Source of the DNA: Nocardioides cavernae
Lineage (GTDB): Bacteria > Actinomycetota > Actinomycetes > Propionibacteriales > Nocardioidaceae
Assembly: GCF_013410035.1 (NCBI RefSeq)
Contig: NZ_JACCBW010000003.1
Span: 1 to 64,000 of the forward strand
Direction of reading: 5' to 3'
DNA: 64,000 bases
A program made the translations under genes and the position numbers. This document shows, piece after piece, positions 43,619 through 52,002 of the stretch (within the stretch, counting starts at the first letter, position 1; each line of letters opens with the position of its first letter). The notes below the pieces were generated by a model, which was not told the origin of the DNA, did not search any database, and worked only from the letters and a program-made list of their open reading frames with translations.

Positions 43619-44941
43619 TCAGGGACCCAGCACCCGGCGCAGGTAGTCGTTGGCGAAGACCCGGTCGGGGTCGAGCCGGTCCCGCATCGCGAGGAAGTCG
43701 TCGAAGCGGTCGTAGACCGGAGCGAGGTCCGCGGCCGTACGGGTGTGCACCTTGCCCCAGTGCGGGCGGCCGCCCGCCTCGCGCAGGAGGGGCTCGAGGC
43801 CGCCGAAGTACGCCCTGTGGTCGGTGCCGGCGGGCACGTGGAACGCGAGGTAGAAGCTGTCGCGGCCGTGGGACGTGGACAGGGCGATGTCGTCGGCCGG
43901 TGCGGTGCGGATCTCCACCGGGAACGCCACGCGCCAGTCGCTGGCGTCGATCATCCGCCGGCACTCGCGCAGCACGTCGAGGCCGACCTGGCGCGGGACG
44001 GCGTACTCCATCTCCCGGAACCGCACCCGGCGCGGCGTGACGAACACCCGGTGCGCGAGGTCGCTGTAGCGACGCTCGGACAGGGCGCGCCCCGCGACCC
44101 GGTTGATCCGCGGCACGAGGGCGGGGACCCTCTCGCCGAGGCGGCAGAGGCCGCCGAAGACGGTGTTGGAGACCAGCTCGTCCTCCCACCACGCAGCGAG
44201 TCGGGACGGCGGCTGCTGCTCGCCGGGGTCGAGGTCGGTGCGCACGTTCTGCTTGACCACGAGGCGGTCGGTGTGGGGGAACCAGTACATGTCGACGTGG
44301 TGGGCCGCGGCGACCATCTCGTCGTAGGACCCGAGTGCCTCGTCCCAGCCCATCGGCTGCTCGTGCGCCTCGACCACGAACAGCGGCTCGACGTGGAAGG
44401 TCAGGCTCGTCACGATCCCGAGCGCCCCCAGGCCCACCCGGGCGACCTCGAGCACGTCGGGGTTCTCCTCGGCGGAGGCCCGGAGCACCTCGCCCGTCCC
44501 GGTCACGAGCTCGAGGCCGGCGAGCTGCGCGGCGAGGCCGGCGGCCGTCCCGCCGGTGCCGTGGGTGCCGGTCGACGTCGCCCCGGCCAGCGTCTGCTCG
44601 GCGATGTCGCCCATGTTGTGCAGCGACAGGCCGAGGCGCTCGAGGGCCAGGTTGAGGTCCTTGAGCGGGGTGCCGGCGCGGGCGGTGACGGTCATCGCCT
44701 CACGGTCGACGTCCAGGATCCCCGTCATCGCCTCGGGACGCAGGAGGGTGTGCTCGGGGGCGGCGATCGCGGTGAAGCTGTGGCCGGTACCGGTCATCTT
44801 CACGGTGGTGCCGGCCTCGCGTGCGCGTCGGACGGCCGCGACGACGGCGCCGACGGCGGCGGGGGTCTCGACGTGGCGGGGGACGGCCTCCTCGAGTCCG
44901 CTCCAGTTGCGCCAGAGGTGGCCGTGGACGGGGGAGGTCAT
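43619..44941 (-). CDS. D-arabinono-1,4-lactone/L-gulonolactone oxidase-type flavoenzyme
   Basis: A 440-residue aldonolactone oxidase of the vanillyl-alcohol oxidase FAD family. The FAD-binding domain has the [10 protein letters not shown] motif near residue 50 and [11 protein letters not shown] near 120. The ALO C-terminal domain has the HWGKVHTR segment near residue 395 and YLRRVLGP at the end. No signal peptide. It probably oxidises a sugar-1,4-lactone to an ascorbate-like product or acts on a polyol. ATG 44941 overlaps the MFS stop (ATGA). Confidence 0.9.
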   Translation of the reverse strand: MTSPVHGHLWRNWSGLEEAVPRHVETPAAVGAVVAAVRRAREAGTTVKMTGTGHSFTAIAAPEHTLLRPEAMTGILDVDREAMTVTARAGTPLKDLNLALERLGLSLHNMGDIAEQTLAGATSTGTHGTGGTAAGLAAQLAGLELVTGTGEVLRASAEENPDVLEVARVGLGALGIVTSLTFHVEPLFVVEAHEQPMGWDEALGSYDEMVAAAHHVDMYWFPHTDRLVVKQNVRTDLDPGEQQPPSRLAAWWEDELVSNTVFGGLCRLGERVPALVPRINRVAGRALSERRYSDLAHRVFVTPRRVRFREMEYAVPRQVGLDVLRECRRMIDASDWRVAFPVEIRTAPADDIALSTSHGRDSFYLAFHVPAGTDHRAYFGGLEPLLREAGGRPHWGKVHTRTAADLAPVYDRFDDFLAMRDRLDPDRVFANDYLRRVLGP

Positions 44942-46140
44942 GCCCGCACGCTAACGCTCCGGGGCGTCCTCGTGGGGCGCGCCGCCTGCGCGGCCAGCGC
45001 GCCGAGCACGCCGCCCGCGAGCGCGACGGCGTACGCCGCGGAGGCGCCGCTGTGGTCGACGACGAAGCCCGCGATGCTCGCGCCCGGAGCGACGCCCGCC
45101 ACGATCCCCGTGTGGAGGATCGCCATCCCCTCGGTCAGCCGGGCGGACGGCACGCCCTGCTCGACCATCGTCATCGCGCTGATCAGCGTCGGGGCCACGG
45201 CGAGCCCGCCGACGAGCAGGACGAGGGCCATCACCGGGACGGACGAGACGAACATCAGCGGGGCCATCGTCGCGGCCATCGCGGCGGAGCCCCACCGGAG
45301 CCGTACGTCCGGACCGCGACGCCACACCACCGCGCCCGTGACGAGCCCGGCGACCAGGCTGCCGAGCGACCAGGCGGCGAGCAGCCAGCCGGCCACCCAC
45401 CGCTGGCCCTGCTCCTCGGCGAACGCGACGGTCGTGACCTCGGCCGCGCCGAACAGCGCGCCGAGGGTCAGGCAGACGACGGCGAGGGGGAGCACGAGCC
45501 GCCACGGCATCGGGGTCCTGTCGCCGCCGCTCGGCGCGCTCCGCCCGGCAGGAGGCTCGGTGCTCCGCTGGGCCGCGAAGGCGTACGTCCCGACGAGGCC
45601 GGTGACGACGGCGACCGTCAGGCCCGCGACGGGGTGCCAGCCCGTGGCCAGCAGGGTGACGAGCACCGGGCCGACGACGAAGACGACCTCGTCGAGGACC
45701 GCCTCGAGCGCGAACGCGGTCTGCTTCTCGCCGGCGTCGTCGAGCAGGTGCGACCAGCGGGTCCGGACGCTCGCACCGACCTGGGGGAGTGCGGCGCCGG
45801 CGACGGCGGCGAAGACGTGCGTCCACGGGCGCGCCCAGTCCTGCTCGACCGCGAGCATCATCAGCGCGAGCCCGGCGCCGAAGACGGAGATGGCCAGCGG
45901 CAGCACGCGCGCCTGCCCGTGGTGGTCGACCCAGCGGCCGTGGAGCACGGCGAAGGCCGCCTCGGACAGCACGAAGACCGCCGAGACGGTCCCGGCCAGG
46001 CCGTAGGAGCCGGTGCGGCCCTCGACGAGGAGCACGATCCCCAGCCCGACCATCGAGATCGGCAGCCTGGCGACCAGCGCGGCGCTGCTGAAGGCGAGGG
46101 CGCCCGGTCGCGACAGGACCCGGCGGTAGGAGTCGAGCAT
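44938..46140 (-). CDS. MFS transporter
   Basis: A 400-residue major facilitator with 12 predicted helices; [10 protein letters not shown] near residue 65 is the motif A-like loop. The N-terminal part ([20 protein letters not shown]) resembles the YcaD/purine-efflux type of actinobacterial MFS proteins. The substrate is unknown. ATG 46140 is preceded by TACCAT and 7 bases and is probably leaderless. It overlaps the downstream lactone-oxidase gene by 4 bases, so the two form an operon; it is divergent from ferrochelatase across only 33 bases. Confidence 0.88.
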   Translation of the reverse strand: MLDSYRRVLSRPGALAFSSAALVARLPISMVGLGIVLLVEGRTGSYGLAGTVSAVFVLSEAAFAVLHGRWVDHHGQARVLPLAISVFGAGLALMMLAVEQDWARPWTHVFAAVAGAALPQVGASVRTRWSHLLDDAGEKQTAFALEAVLDEVVFVVGPVLVTLLATGWHPVAGLTVAVVTGLVGTYAFAAQRSTEPPAGRSAPSGGDRTPMPWRLVLPLAVVCLTLGALFGAAEVTTVAFAEEQGQRWVAGWLLAAWSLGSLVAGLVTGAVVWRRGPDVRLRWGSAAMAATMAPLMFVSSVPVMALVLLVGGLAVAPTLISAMTMVEQGVPSARLTEGMAILHTGIVAGVAPGASIAGFVVDHSGASAAYAVALAGGVLGALAAQAARPTRTPRSVSVRA

Positions 46141-46147
46141 CACCCGG

Positions 46148-46167
46148 ATGGTAGGCCGCTCTACGCT
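46148..46167. promoter_or_regulatory. Divergent leaderless promoter pair (MFS/ferrochelatase)
   Basis: TACCAT on the minus strand (46153-46148) lies 7 bases before MFS start 46140, and TACGCT on the plus strand (46162-46167) lies 6 bases before ferrochelatase start 46174. Both genes start from a 33-base gap. The two -10s are 8 bases apart, so polymerases would compete. Confidence 0.55.
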
Positions 46168-46173
46168 GGCCAC

Positions 46174-47292
46174 ATGAATCCTGCGGGTCACCCCGACGTG
46201 AAGCCGTACGACGCCCTCCTCGTCCTCTCCTTCGGGGGGCCGGAGAAGCCCGACGACGTGGTCCCGTTCCTCGAGAACGTGACGCGCGGGCGGGGCATCC
46301 CGCGTGAGCGCCTGGCGGAGGTGGGGGAGCACTACTTCCTCTTCGGCGGCAAGAGCCCCATCAACGACCAGAACCGCGCCCTGATCGCCGAGCTGGAGAA
46401 GGACTTCGCCGACCAGGGCATCGATCTGCCCATCTACTTCGGCAACCGCAACTGGGAGCCGTACCTGGCCGACACGCTCGCCCGGATGACGGCCGACGGC
46501 GTCGAGCGCGCCGCGGTCTTCGCGACCTCGGCGTACTCGTCGTGGTCCTCGTGCCGGCAGTACCGCGAGAACCTCTGGGACGCCGTCGAGCAGACCGAGG
46601 GCGCTCCCCGCCTCGACAAGCTCCGGCAGTACTACAACCACCCGGGCTTCCTCGAGCCCGTCGTCGACGCGTGCCTCGCGGCGCTGGCCGACCTGCCGAC
46701 CAACGGGGACGCCGCCCGGCTCGTCTTCGTCACGCACTCCATCCCGACCGAGATGGCCGAGACCAGCGGCTCGGAGGACCCCCTCGGCCAGCCCCGTCCG
46801 GCCTACGTGCGCCAGCACCGCAGCGCCGCCGACGAGGTGGCCGCCCGGGTGCGTGCGGCCACCGGTCGCGCGCACCGGCACGACCTCGTCTACTGCTCGC
46901 GGTCCGGCGCGCCGTCGACGCCGTGGCTCGAGCCCGACGTGAACGACCACCTCGAGGAGCTCGCCAGCGACGGCGTCGCCCAGGTCGTCCTCATCCCGAT
47001 CGGGTTCGTGTCCGACCACATGGAGGTCATCTACGACCTCGACACCGAGGCCATGGCGACGGCGGAGCGCCTGGGCATCCAGGCGGTGCGCGCAGCAACG
47101 GCCGGGACCGACCCGCGGTTCGTGGCGATGGTCCGCGACCTCGTCCTCGAGCGGGCGGCTGCTGAGCGCGGCGCGTCGCCGGAGCGCCCCGCCGTCGGCT
47201 CGCTGCCCGCGGGCCCGGACATCTGCGGTGCGGGCTGCTGCCCGAACGCCCGCAACCCCCAGCGACCGGCTCTGTGCGGCCGCGACTCGTGA
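46174..47292 (+). CDS. cpfC: Coproporphyrin III ferrochelatase
   Basis: Inserts iron into coproporphyrin III in the Gram-positive coproporphyrin-dependent haem pathway; older annotations call it hemH. The 372-residue enzyme starts [20 protein letters not shown] and has the tail of the active site in [13 protein letters not shown] (His) and [10 protein letters not shown] (Glu). The C-terminal extension [17 protein letters not shown], then RPALCG (about residues 347-368), carries four cysteines for a [2Fe-2S] cluster, as in actinobacterial ferrochelatases. Probably leaderless. Its stop overlaps the IMPase gene. Confidence 0.94.
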   Translation: MNPAGHPDVKPYDALLVLSFGGPEKPDDVVPFLENVTRGRGIPRERLAEVGEHYFLFGGKSPINDQNRALIAELEKDFADQGIDLPIYFGNRNWEPYLADTLARMTADGVERAAVFATSAYSSWSSCRQYRENLWDAVEQTEGAPRLDKLRQYYNHPGFLEPVVDACLAALADLPTNGDAARLVFVTHSIPTEMAETSGSEDPLGQPRPAYVRQHRSAADEVAARVRAATGRAHRHDLVYCSRSGAPSTPWLEPDVNDHLEELASDGVAQVVLIPIGFVSDHMEVIYDLDTEAMATAERLGIQAVRAATAGTDPRFVAMVRDLVLERAAAERGASPERPAVGSLPAGPDICGAGCCPNARNPQRPALCGRDS

Positions 47293-48098
47293 GCGACGCC
47301 CCCCAGGACCTGCGCGACCTGGCGCGCGCCCTGGCCCACGAGGGCGCTGACCTGGCCCGGGAGATGCGGCGCGGCGGGATCGACGTCGCCGACACCAAGA
47401 CCAGCGCGGTCGACGTCGTCACCGAGGCGGACCGCGCCGTCGAGGCCCTGATCCGCTCGCGCATCAGCGCGGCGCGCCCCGACGACGCGATCCTGGGGGA
47501 GGAGGGTGACGACCGCCCCGGCACCTCGGGGGTCCGCTGGGTGGTCGACCCGATCGACGGGACGGTGAACTACCTCTACGGCCTGCCCGACTGCGCCGTG
47601 TCGATCGCCGCCGAGGTCGAGGGCACGGTCGTCGCCGGGGCCGTGGTGACCATCCCGACCGGCACGGAGTACGCCGCCGCGCTCGGCCACGGCGCGACCC
47701 GCGACGGGCAGCCGATCGCCGTTCGTCCGACCCCGCCGCTCGCGGAACGCCTGGTGCTGACCGGCTTCGGCTACGAACGACACGTGCGCGAGCACCAGGC
47801 CGGGTGCGTCGCCAGGCTGCTCCCGGAGGTCCGCGACATCCGCCGGATGGGCTCGTGCTCGCTCGACCTCTGCCACGTCGCGGAGGGAAGCGGGGACGCG
47901 TACGTCGAGGCCGGTCCCCAGCCCTGGGACTGGTCGGCGGGCGGACTGGTGCTGCGTGAGGCCGGGGGTCGGTTCGACCTCCTCGACGGCACCCTCGCCC
48001 TCGGGTCGCACCCCCCGCGCAACGTGGTCGTCGGCGCTCCGGCCGACGGCTGGGACACCTTCGTGGTCGCGCTCAGGACGGCCGGTTTCGTCGCCTGA
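47289..48098 (+). CDS. Inositol monophosphatase family protein
   Basis: A 269-residue metal-dependent phosphatase. Motifs are [15 protein letters not shown] (about residues 71-74), the metal-binding [13 protein letters not shown] (about 88-100) and C-terminal [18 protein letters not shown] (about 216-233). It should dephosphorylate inositol-1-phosphate or related sugar phosphates; inositol feeds mycothiol and phosphatidylinositol synthesis in actinobacteria. GTG 47289 overlaps the ferrochelatase stop (GTGA). A terminator-like hairpin follows. Confidence 0.92.
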   Translation: MSDAPQDLRDLARALAHEGADLAREMRRGGIDVADTKTSAVDVVTEADRAVEALIRSRISAARPDDAILGEEGDDRPGTSGVRWVVDPIDGTVNYLYGLPDCAVSIAAEVEGTVVAGAVVTIPTGTEYAAALGHGATRDGQPIAVRPTPPLAERLVLTGFGYERHVREHQAGCVARLLPEVRDIRRMGSCSLDLCHVAEGSGDAYVEAGPQPWDWSAGGLVLREAGGRFDLLDGTLALGSHPPRNVVVGAPADGWDTFVVALRTAGFVA

Positions 48099-48133
48099 AC
48101 GGGTGCACCGGGCCACCCCGGTCCGGAGGGAAT

Positions 48134-48151
48134 AGCGGGGCGTGACCCGCT
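48134..48151 (+). terminator. Small hairpin after the IMPase gene
   Basis: AGCGGG (48134-48139) and CCCGCT (48146-48151) with a 6-base loop, 36 bases after the stop. Weak evidence for termination of the ferrochelatase-IMPase transcript. Confidence 0.35.
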
Positions 48152-48287
48152 GTTCTGGCGACACGTTGCGGACCGTCTCACCACGGAGCCGGTCCATGGT
48201 GCACAATCTGGCGCCGACGACGTGCACAACGGGTCATGCCGGCCGCGATCCGGACGGCATCGACCACAGCATGGGGAGAGGGATCCG

Positions 48288-48578
48288 ATGGCCACCGACT
48301 ACGACGCACCACGCAAGACAGAGGAAGACCAGAGCGAGGAGAGCATCGAGGAGCTCAAGGCGCGCCGGCACGACAAGAACTCCGGCAAGGTCGACGAGGA
48401 CGAGGCGGAGGCCGCCGAGTCCTTCGAGCTGCCCGGTGCCGACCTCTCGCACGAGGAGCTCGCCGTCGAGGTCATGCCTCGACAGGACGACGAGTTCACC
48501 TGCATGAGCTGCTTCCTGGTGCACCACCGCTCGCAGCTCGCCGACGAGAAGAAGCTCATCTGCCGCGACTGCATCTGA
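48288..48578 (+). CDS. DUF4193 family protein
   Basis: A 96-residue small acidic actinobacterial protein of unknown function. The N-terminus is highly charged (ESIEELKARRHDKNSGK); the C-terminus carries CMSC and ICRDC, two Cys-x2-Cys knuckles suited to one zinc. Start ATG 48288 follows GGGGAGAGG. The gene has a leader of unknown length and ends at a strong hairpin. Homologues sit near sepH and dut in other actinobacteria. Confidence 0.88.
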   Translation: MATDYDAPRKTEEDQSEESIEELKARRHDKNSGKVDEDEAEAAESFELPGADLSHEELAVEVMPRQDDEFTCMSCFLVHHRSQLADEKKLICRDCI

Positions 48579-48603
48579 GCCCGGCCCACCTCTGTACGCA
48601 ACG

Positions 48604-48630
48604 GCGCTCGTCCCTCTGGGGGACGGGCGC
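48604..48630. terminator. Bidirectional terminator between DUF4193 and the HTH gene
   Basis: GCGCTCGTCCC (48604-48614) pairs with GGGACGGGCGC (48620-48630), 11 pairs with one wobble, between convergent genes. Flanking ACGGC/GCCGT adds an outer stem. Confidence 0.65.
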
Positions 48631-48650
48631 TGTGCCGTGTCCGGGGCCCC

Positions 48651-49340
48651 TCACGAACCGCCCGCCGCGCGCAGGCGCACCTGCCGCTTCCACTCCGCGT
48701 GACACTCGTCGCGGTGCTCCATCTCGGCGACGAGCTGGTGGCGGGCCGCGTGGTCGACAGGCGTGCCGCGCAGGGTGCGTTCGAGGTGCTTGTAGGACGG
48801 AGAGGCCCGGTAGCCGATCGCCACGCGCCCCGTCCGCCGCGACTCCCGCTCGACGAACAGCGCGTGGGCGGAGGTCCACGTCCTCATCTGACGCGGCAAC
48901 CACCACCCCCGCAGCCGGAGGTCGCAGTGCGCCGGGAACCGGCGACAGGCCCGGTCACGGGCACCGTCGTCCCGCATCGGCTCCACCACCTCTCCCGACT
49001 CCTCGTCGTGGAAGGACGTCCGGACCCGCGCCAGCCGCAGCATGCGCTGCAGCACGTCCGCCCTGGGGCTGGTCCGGCCGGTCTCCCACCGGGCCACGAC
49101 CGACTGGGACACCTCGAGGAGGGCGGCGAGCCCGCGCTGCGAGACGTCGAGGATGCGCCGGATCCTGCGGACCAGCCCCGGCACCTCGCCCGCGAACGGC
49201 CCCAACGACCACCACTCCCGCTCGTCGTCGGTGAGGCGCTCGTACTCCTCCCGCGACGGGTAGTGGCGCTCGCGCACCGTCGTGAGCCGGACCGTCGTCG
49301 GGCCGTCGCCGGACCTGGTGCGTGCGGTCGTGTCCTCCAT
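48651..49340 (-). CDS. XRE-type helix-turn-helix regulator
   Basis: A 229-residue protein with a Cro/C1-type helix-turn-helix (LDVSQRGLAALLEVSQSVVA then RWETGRTSPRADVL, about residues 63-95). The rest is rich in Arg, Trp and His (GWWLPRQMRTWTSAHALFVE; AIGYRASPSYKHLERTLRGT) and has no recognised sensor domain; it may be a standalone regulator of unknown targets. Start ATG 49340 is preceded by GGAG. The 328 bases upstream hold palindromes and no gene. Confidence 0.8.
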   Translation of the reverse strand: MEDTTARTRSGDGPTTVRLTTVRERHYPSREEYERLTDDEREWWSLGPFAGEVPGLVRRIRRILDVSQRGLAALLEVSQSVVARWETGRTSPRADVLQRMLRLARVRTSFHDEESGEVVEPMRDDGARDRACRRFPAHCDLRLRGWWLPRQMRTWTSAHALFVERESRRTGRVAIGYRASPSYKHLERTLRGTPVDHAARHQLVAEMEHRDECHAEWKRQVRLRAAGGS

Positions 49341-49525
49341 CGTGGTCTCCTGACTGGCTGTCCCGGCGCCCCGGTCGGGCGCTCGTGCAGCCATCCCACG
49401 GCGCACCACCGACAAGTCCGGCAGCTCATCCACAGCCAGGTGGGCTGAGACGTCCTGTCGCACCCCTGTGGACACCCAGTGGCCTGTCCGCGGCTGCGGG
49501 CCCCGGGCGTACTCCGACCAGACGC

Positions 49526-49568
49526 CACCCTCGCCCGTGAGTCGCTCAGGGACTCACGGGCGAGGGTG
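49526..49568 (-). terminator. 18-pair perfect hairpin
   Basis: CACCCTCGCCCGTGAGTC (49526-49543) and its exact complement at 49551-49568 around the 7-base loop GCTCAGG. It lies 100 bases beyond the minus-strand DUF4235 stop and may terminate it, but its size and its relatives at 49610 and 52761 suggest a repeated extragenic palindrome. Confidence 0.6.
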
Positions 49569-49609
49569 CGCGGACTCGGGTCGGCGGCCCGGGGTCGCCC
49601 GGCAACCCT

Positions 49610-49630
49610 GAGTCGCAGGGAGACTCACGG
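49610..49630. repeat. GAGTC-GACTCACGG palindrome, second copy
   Basis: GAGTC (49610-49614), 7 bases, GACTCACGG (49622-49630). It aligns with the core of the 49526 hairpin (TGAGTCGC..AGGGA..CTCACGGG) with small gaps, 60 bases downstream of it. Confidence 0.5.
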
Positions 49631-49668
49631 GAAAGGACGCCCACAGGAGGGTGAGACGGAGCGGCGGC

Positions 49669-50001
49669 TCAGGACTCGGGGGCGGGCGCCTTCTTGGCGT
49701 CCTGGCCGTCCTTCTTCAGCTGCGGGGGCAGGTGACCCGTCGACTTGGCGTAGTAGTGCGCGGCACGGCGCGTGGCGAGCATCCGGGCGACGCCGATCAG
49801 GGTCCCGCTGACGGCGGCCCACATCACGGCCTCGCTGAGACCGACGTCGGGGTCCGCCGGGTTCGCGGGCGGGTTCTTGCCGGTGGCAGCGCGCCAGGAC
49901 GAGTTCAGGGCCTTCTTCGCCACCGAGGCCGCGCCGATGGCGGCCACGAGGGAGAACGCGGAGTAGACCTTGCTGGTGCTGTCCTTCGAGGAAGAGGCCA
50001 T
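49669..50001 (-). CDS. DUF4235 family membrane protein
   Basis: A 110-residue protein with an N-terminal amphipathic or membrane segment (VYSAFSLVAAIGAASVAKK) and a second helix (AVMWAAVSGTLIGVARMLAT) followed by a charged Lys-rich tail. This is the DUF4235 pattern, present near DUF3093 and dut genes in actinobacteria. Function unknown. ATG 50001 is preceded by TAGTGT and 7 bases; a leaderless start. Confidence 0.85.
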   Translation of the reverse strand: MASSSKDSTSKVYSAFSLVAAIGAASVAKKALNSSWRAATGKNPPANPADPDVGLSEAVMWAAVSGTLIGVARMLATRRAAHYYAKSTGHLPPQLKKDGQDAKKAPAPES

Positions 50002-50008
50002 GTCCGTC

Positions 50009-50014
50009 ACACTA
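50009..50014 (-). promoter_or_regulatory. -10 element of a probable leaderless promoter (DUF4235 gene)
   Basis: Minus-strand TAGTGT, 7 bases, then ATG 50001. Its TAG is the stop codon of the upstream DUF3093 gene, as at the carbonic anhydrase gene. Confidence 0.55.
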
Positions 50015-50470
50015 CCGAGCCGCCCGGCGGCTCCGCCCCGCCTCCAGGGCTGAGGCGAGCGCGTCGGGCCGACGGCAGCTGACGAGCCAGTACGGCGTCG
50101 GGTCGGCGGGGTCCTCGATGTCCACGCGCACGCCCCGCTTGAGGTAGGGCCGCAGGAGCAGGTACGCCCGGGCGTCGGCGTCCACGCCGGCCAGCCGGCG
50201 TACCCCCTCGCGGTCCAGCGCGGTGACGGCACCGACGTGCTCGAGCCCGATGTGCGCGCGACCGGCGCGGAAGGTCGATCCCTCCACGGCGACCCGGGCG
50301 CCGCCGTAGGAGGCGAAGAGGGCAATCATCAGGGCCAGCGCGGCGGCCGTGACGGACCACGCGAGGATGCCCGGGACGGCGACGACCAGCGCGAGCCACA
50401 CGGACGCCACGAGCATCGTGCCCTGCGCCCACCAGCGCAGCGGGACGGTGAGGCGTTCGGCGTAGTCCAC
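50012..50470 (-). CDS. DUF3093 family membrane protein
   Basis: A 152-residue protein with two N-terminal helices ([20 protein letters not shown] and [19 protein letters not shown]) and a cytoplasmic PH-like domain ([56 protein letters not shown]). The family is found only in actinobacteria and commonly lies divergent from dut, as here. Function unknown. GTG 50470 shares a 27-base divergent promoter with dut. Confidence 0.88.
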   Translation of the reverse strand: MDYAERLTVPLRWWAQGTMLVASVWLALVVAVPGILAWSVTAAALALMIALFASYGGARVAVEGSTFRAGRAHIGLEHVGAVTALDREGVRRLAGVDADARAYLLLRPYLKRGVRVDIEDPADPTPYWLVSCRRPDALASALEAGRSRRAAR

Positions 50471-50477
50471 GGCGCAG

Positions 50478-50489
50478 AGCCTATAGATT
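50478..50489. promoter_or_regulatory. Back-to-back bidirectional leaderless promoter (DUF3093/dut)
   Basis: Minus-strand TAGGCT (50483-50478) is 7 bases before GTG 50470; plus-strand TAGATT (50484-50489) is 8 bases before GTG 50498. The two -10 hexamers abut with no base between them, in a 27-base gap. Such symmetric promoters initiate in both directions from one melted region. Confidence 0.6.
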
Positions 50490-50497
50490 CACTCCTC

Positions 50498-50968
50498 GTG
50501 CCCGACCTCCACCCTGAGCACGACCTGGACATCAGCGTCGTCCGGCTCGACCCCGACCTGCCGCTCCCGTCGTACGCCCACCCGGGCGACGCCGGAGCGG
50601 ACCTGCACACGACCGTCGACGTCCACCTGGCGCCGGGCGAGCGGGCACTCGTCCCGACGGGGCTGTCGATCGCGCTGCCGGAGGGCTACGTCGCGCTCGT
50701 CCACCCGAGGTCGGGACTCGCGGCGCGTCACGGGCTGTCCATCGTGAACACGCCCGGCACGGTCGATGCGGGCTACCGCGGCGAGATCAAGGTGCTGCTG
50801 ATCAACCACGACCCCGTCGAGGCGATCACGCTCGCACGCGGCGACCGCATCGCCCAGCTCGTCGTCCAGCGCTTCGAGCGGGCGCGGTTCGTCGAGGTGG
50901 GGGTGCTGCCCGAGTCGTCCCGGGGGGCCGGGGGCTACGGTTCTACAGGTACCGGTCAGGGGTCCTGA
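50498..50968 (+). CDS. dut: dUTP diphosphatase
   Basis: Hydrolyses dUTP to dUMP, keeping uracil out of DNA and supplying thymidylate synthesis. The 156-residue trimeric-type enzyme has all five motifs: GDAGADLH (motif 1), [10 protein letters not shown] (2), [13 protein letters not shown] (3, catalytic Asp), [10 protein letters not shown] (4) and the C-terminal P-loop [10 protein letters not shown] (5). Probably leaderless GTG 50498. The DUF3710-OB-fold-DUF3159 genes follow in the same direction after a hairpin. Confidence 0.95.
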   Translation: MPDLHPEHDLDISVVRLDPDLPLPSYAHPGDAGADLHTTVDVHLAPGERALVPTGLSIALPEGYVALVHPRSGLAARHGLSIVNTPGTVDAGYRGEIKVLLINHDPVEAITLARGDRIAQLVVQRFERARFVEVGVLPESSRGAGGYGSTGTGQGS

Positions 50969-50973
50969 CCGGT
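50951..50973 (+). terminator. Perfect 10-pair hairpin at the end of dut
   Basis: ACCGGTCAGG (50951-50960), loop GGT, CCTGACCGGT (50964-50973), overlapping the dut stop. A terminator or attenuator before the DUF3710 operon. Confidence 0.6.
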
Positions 50974-50993
50974 GGTGACGAAGGAGTGGTGAC

Positions 50994-51635
50994 GTGAGGT
51001 TCCGCCGCAAGTCGGACGAGGCCGCCCAGTCGGGCGGCGAGGCGACCGCCGGTGCGTCCGACGCTGCCTCGGCAGCGCAGACGGACCCGGCCTCGGGTCC
51101 GTTCGACGTGTCCCAGGTCGAGGGCGACGGCGTCGAGCGCGCCGACCTCGGCTCGGTCCTGGTCCCCGCGATCGCCGAGCGCGAGCTGCGGCTCCAGGTC
51201 GATGAGAAGAGCGGCCAGGTCCGGGCCGTGATGCTCGCCGGCCAGGACGGCGCGTGCGAGTTCCAGGCCTTCGCCGCCCCCCGCAACGGCGACCTCTGGG
51301 GCGACGTCCGACCCCAGATCGCCGAGGACATGGTCCGCCGCGGCGGGCAGGCCACCGAGCGTGAGGGCCGCTGGGGCACCGAGCTCGTCTGCCAGATGCC
51401 CGTCCAGCGCCCCGACGGCACCACGGCGACCCAGCCCTCGCGGATCATCGGCATCAACGGCGAGCGGTGGATGCTGCGCGCGTCGTTCCTCGGGCGCCCG
51501 GCGATCGATCCCGACGCCACCACCGACTGGGAGGACGCCCTCGCGCAGGTCGTCGTACGCCGCGGCGAGGGCGCCATGCCGGTCGGCGAGCCCCTGCCCG
51601 TGAAGCTTCCGGACGACGCCCGACGGGTGAGGTGA
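50994..51635 (+). CDS. DUF3710 family protein
   Basis: A 213-residue actinobacterial protein. The conserved domain contains VERADLGSVLVPAIAERELR, EFQAFAAPRNGDLWGDVRPQ and QPSRIIGINGERWMLRASFL. No catalytic residues stand out; function unknown. GTG 50994 follows AAGGAG. In many actinobacteria it is encoded between dut and an OB-fold protein, as here, suggesting a link to nucleotide or DNA metabolism. Confidence 0.88.
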   Translation: MRFRRKSDEAAQSGGEATAGASDAASAAQTDPASGPFDVSQVEGDGVERADLGSVLVPAIAERELRLQVDEKSGQVRAVMLAGQDGACEFQAFAAPRNGDLWGDVRPQIAEDMVRRGGQATEREGRWGTELVCQMPVQRPDGTTATQPSRIIGINGERWMLRASFLGRPAIDPDATTDWEDALAQVVVRRGEGAMPVGEPLPVKLPDDARRVR

Positions 51636-51639
51636 CCAC

Positions 51640-52002
51640 GTGGCCGAGAAGAGCCGCCTCCGGCAGGCGCTGTCGAAGTGGGCGGACAGCTCCGAGGCCC
51701 ACCAGCGCGACCTGCGCCAGACGCACGCCAAGGACGAGGCCCTCGCCATCGCCGACGCGCCGGAGCGCGAGCGCGTCACGGTCAACGGAGTGCTGCGCAC
51801 CGTCACCCTCCGCCCCCGCGGCGGGGTCCCCGCGCTCGAGGCCGAGCTCGACGACGGCTCCGGCGTGATCACCGTCGTCTGGCTCGGCCGGCGCCGCATC
51901 ACCGGCGTCGACCCCGGCCGATCCGTCACGGTCGCCGGCTGCATCGGTCGCCAGGGCGGGGTGCCGATCATGTTCAACCCCCGCTACGAGCTCCTCCCGT
52001 GA
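51640..52002 (+). CDS. OB-fold nucleic acid-binding domain protein
   Basis: A 120-residue protein with an OB-fold (VTVNGVLRTVTLRPRGGVPA; AELDDGSGVITVVWLGRRRI; SVTVAGCIGRQGGVPIMFNP; RYELL). This is the tRNA-anticodon/RecG-wedge-like OB-fold found beside DUF3710 and DUF3159 genes. It probably binds nucleic acid. GTG 51640 is 4 bases after the DUF3710 stop, and its own stop overlaps the DUF3159 start, so all three are coupled. Confidence 0.85.
   Translation: MAEKSRLRQALSKWADSSEAHQRDLRQTHAKDEALAIADAPERERVTVNGVLRTVTLRPRGGVPALEAELDDGSGVITVVWLGRRRITGVDPGRSVTVAGCIGRQGGVPIMFNPRYELLP

Larger units (their letters stand above)
49341..49668. other. 328 bp gap with palindromes, no gene
   Basis: Between the HTH gene and the DUF4235 gene, both on the minus strand. 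It contains TCCACAG (49429-49435), CTGTGGA (49466-49472), a perfect 18-pair inverted repeat at 49526-49568 and a related smaller palindrome at 49610-49630. No open frame with gene-like codon use was found. It should hold the DUF4235 terminator and the HTH promoter. Confidence 0.6.
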
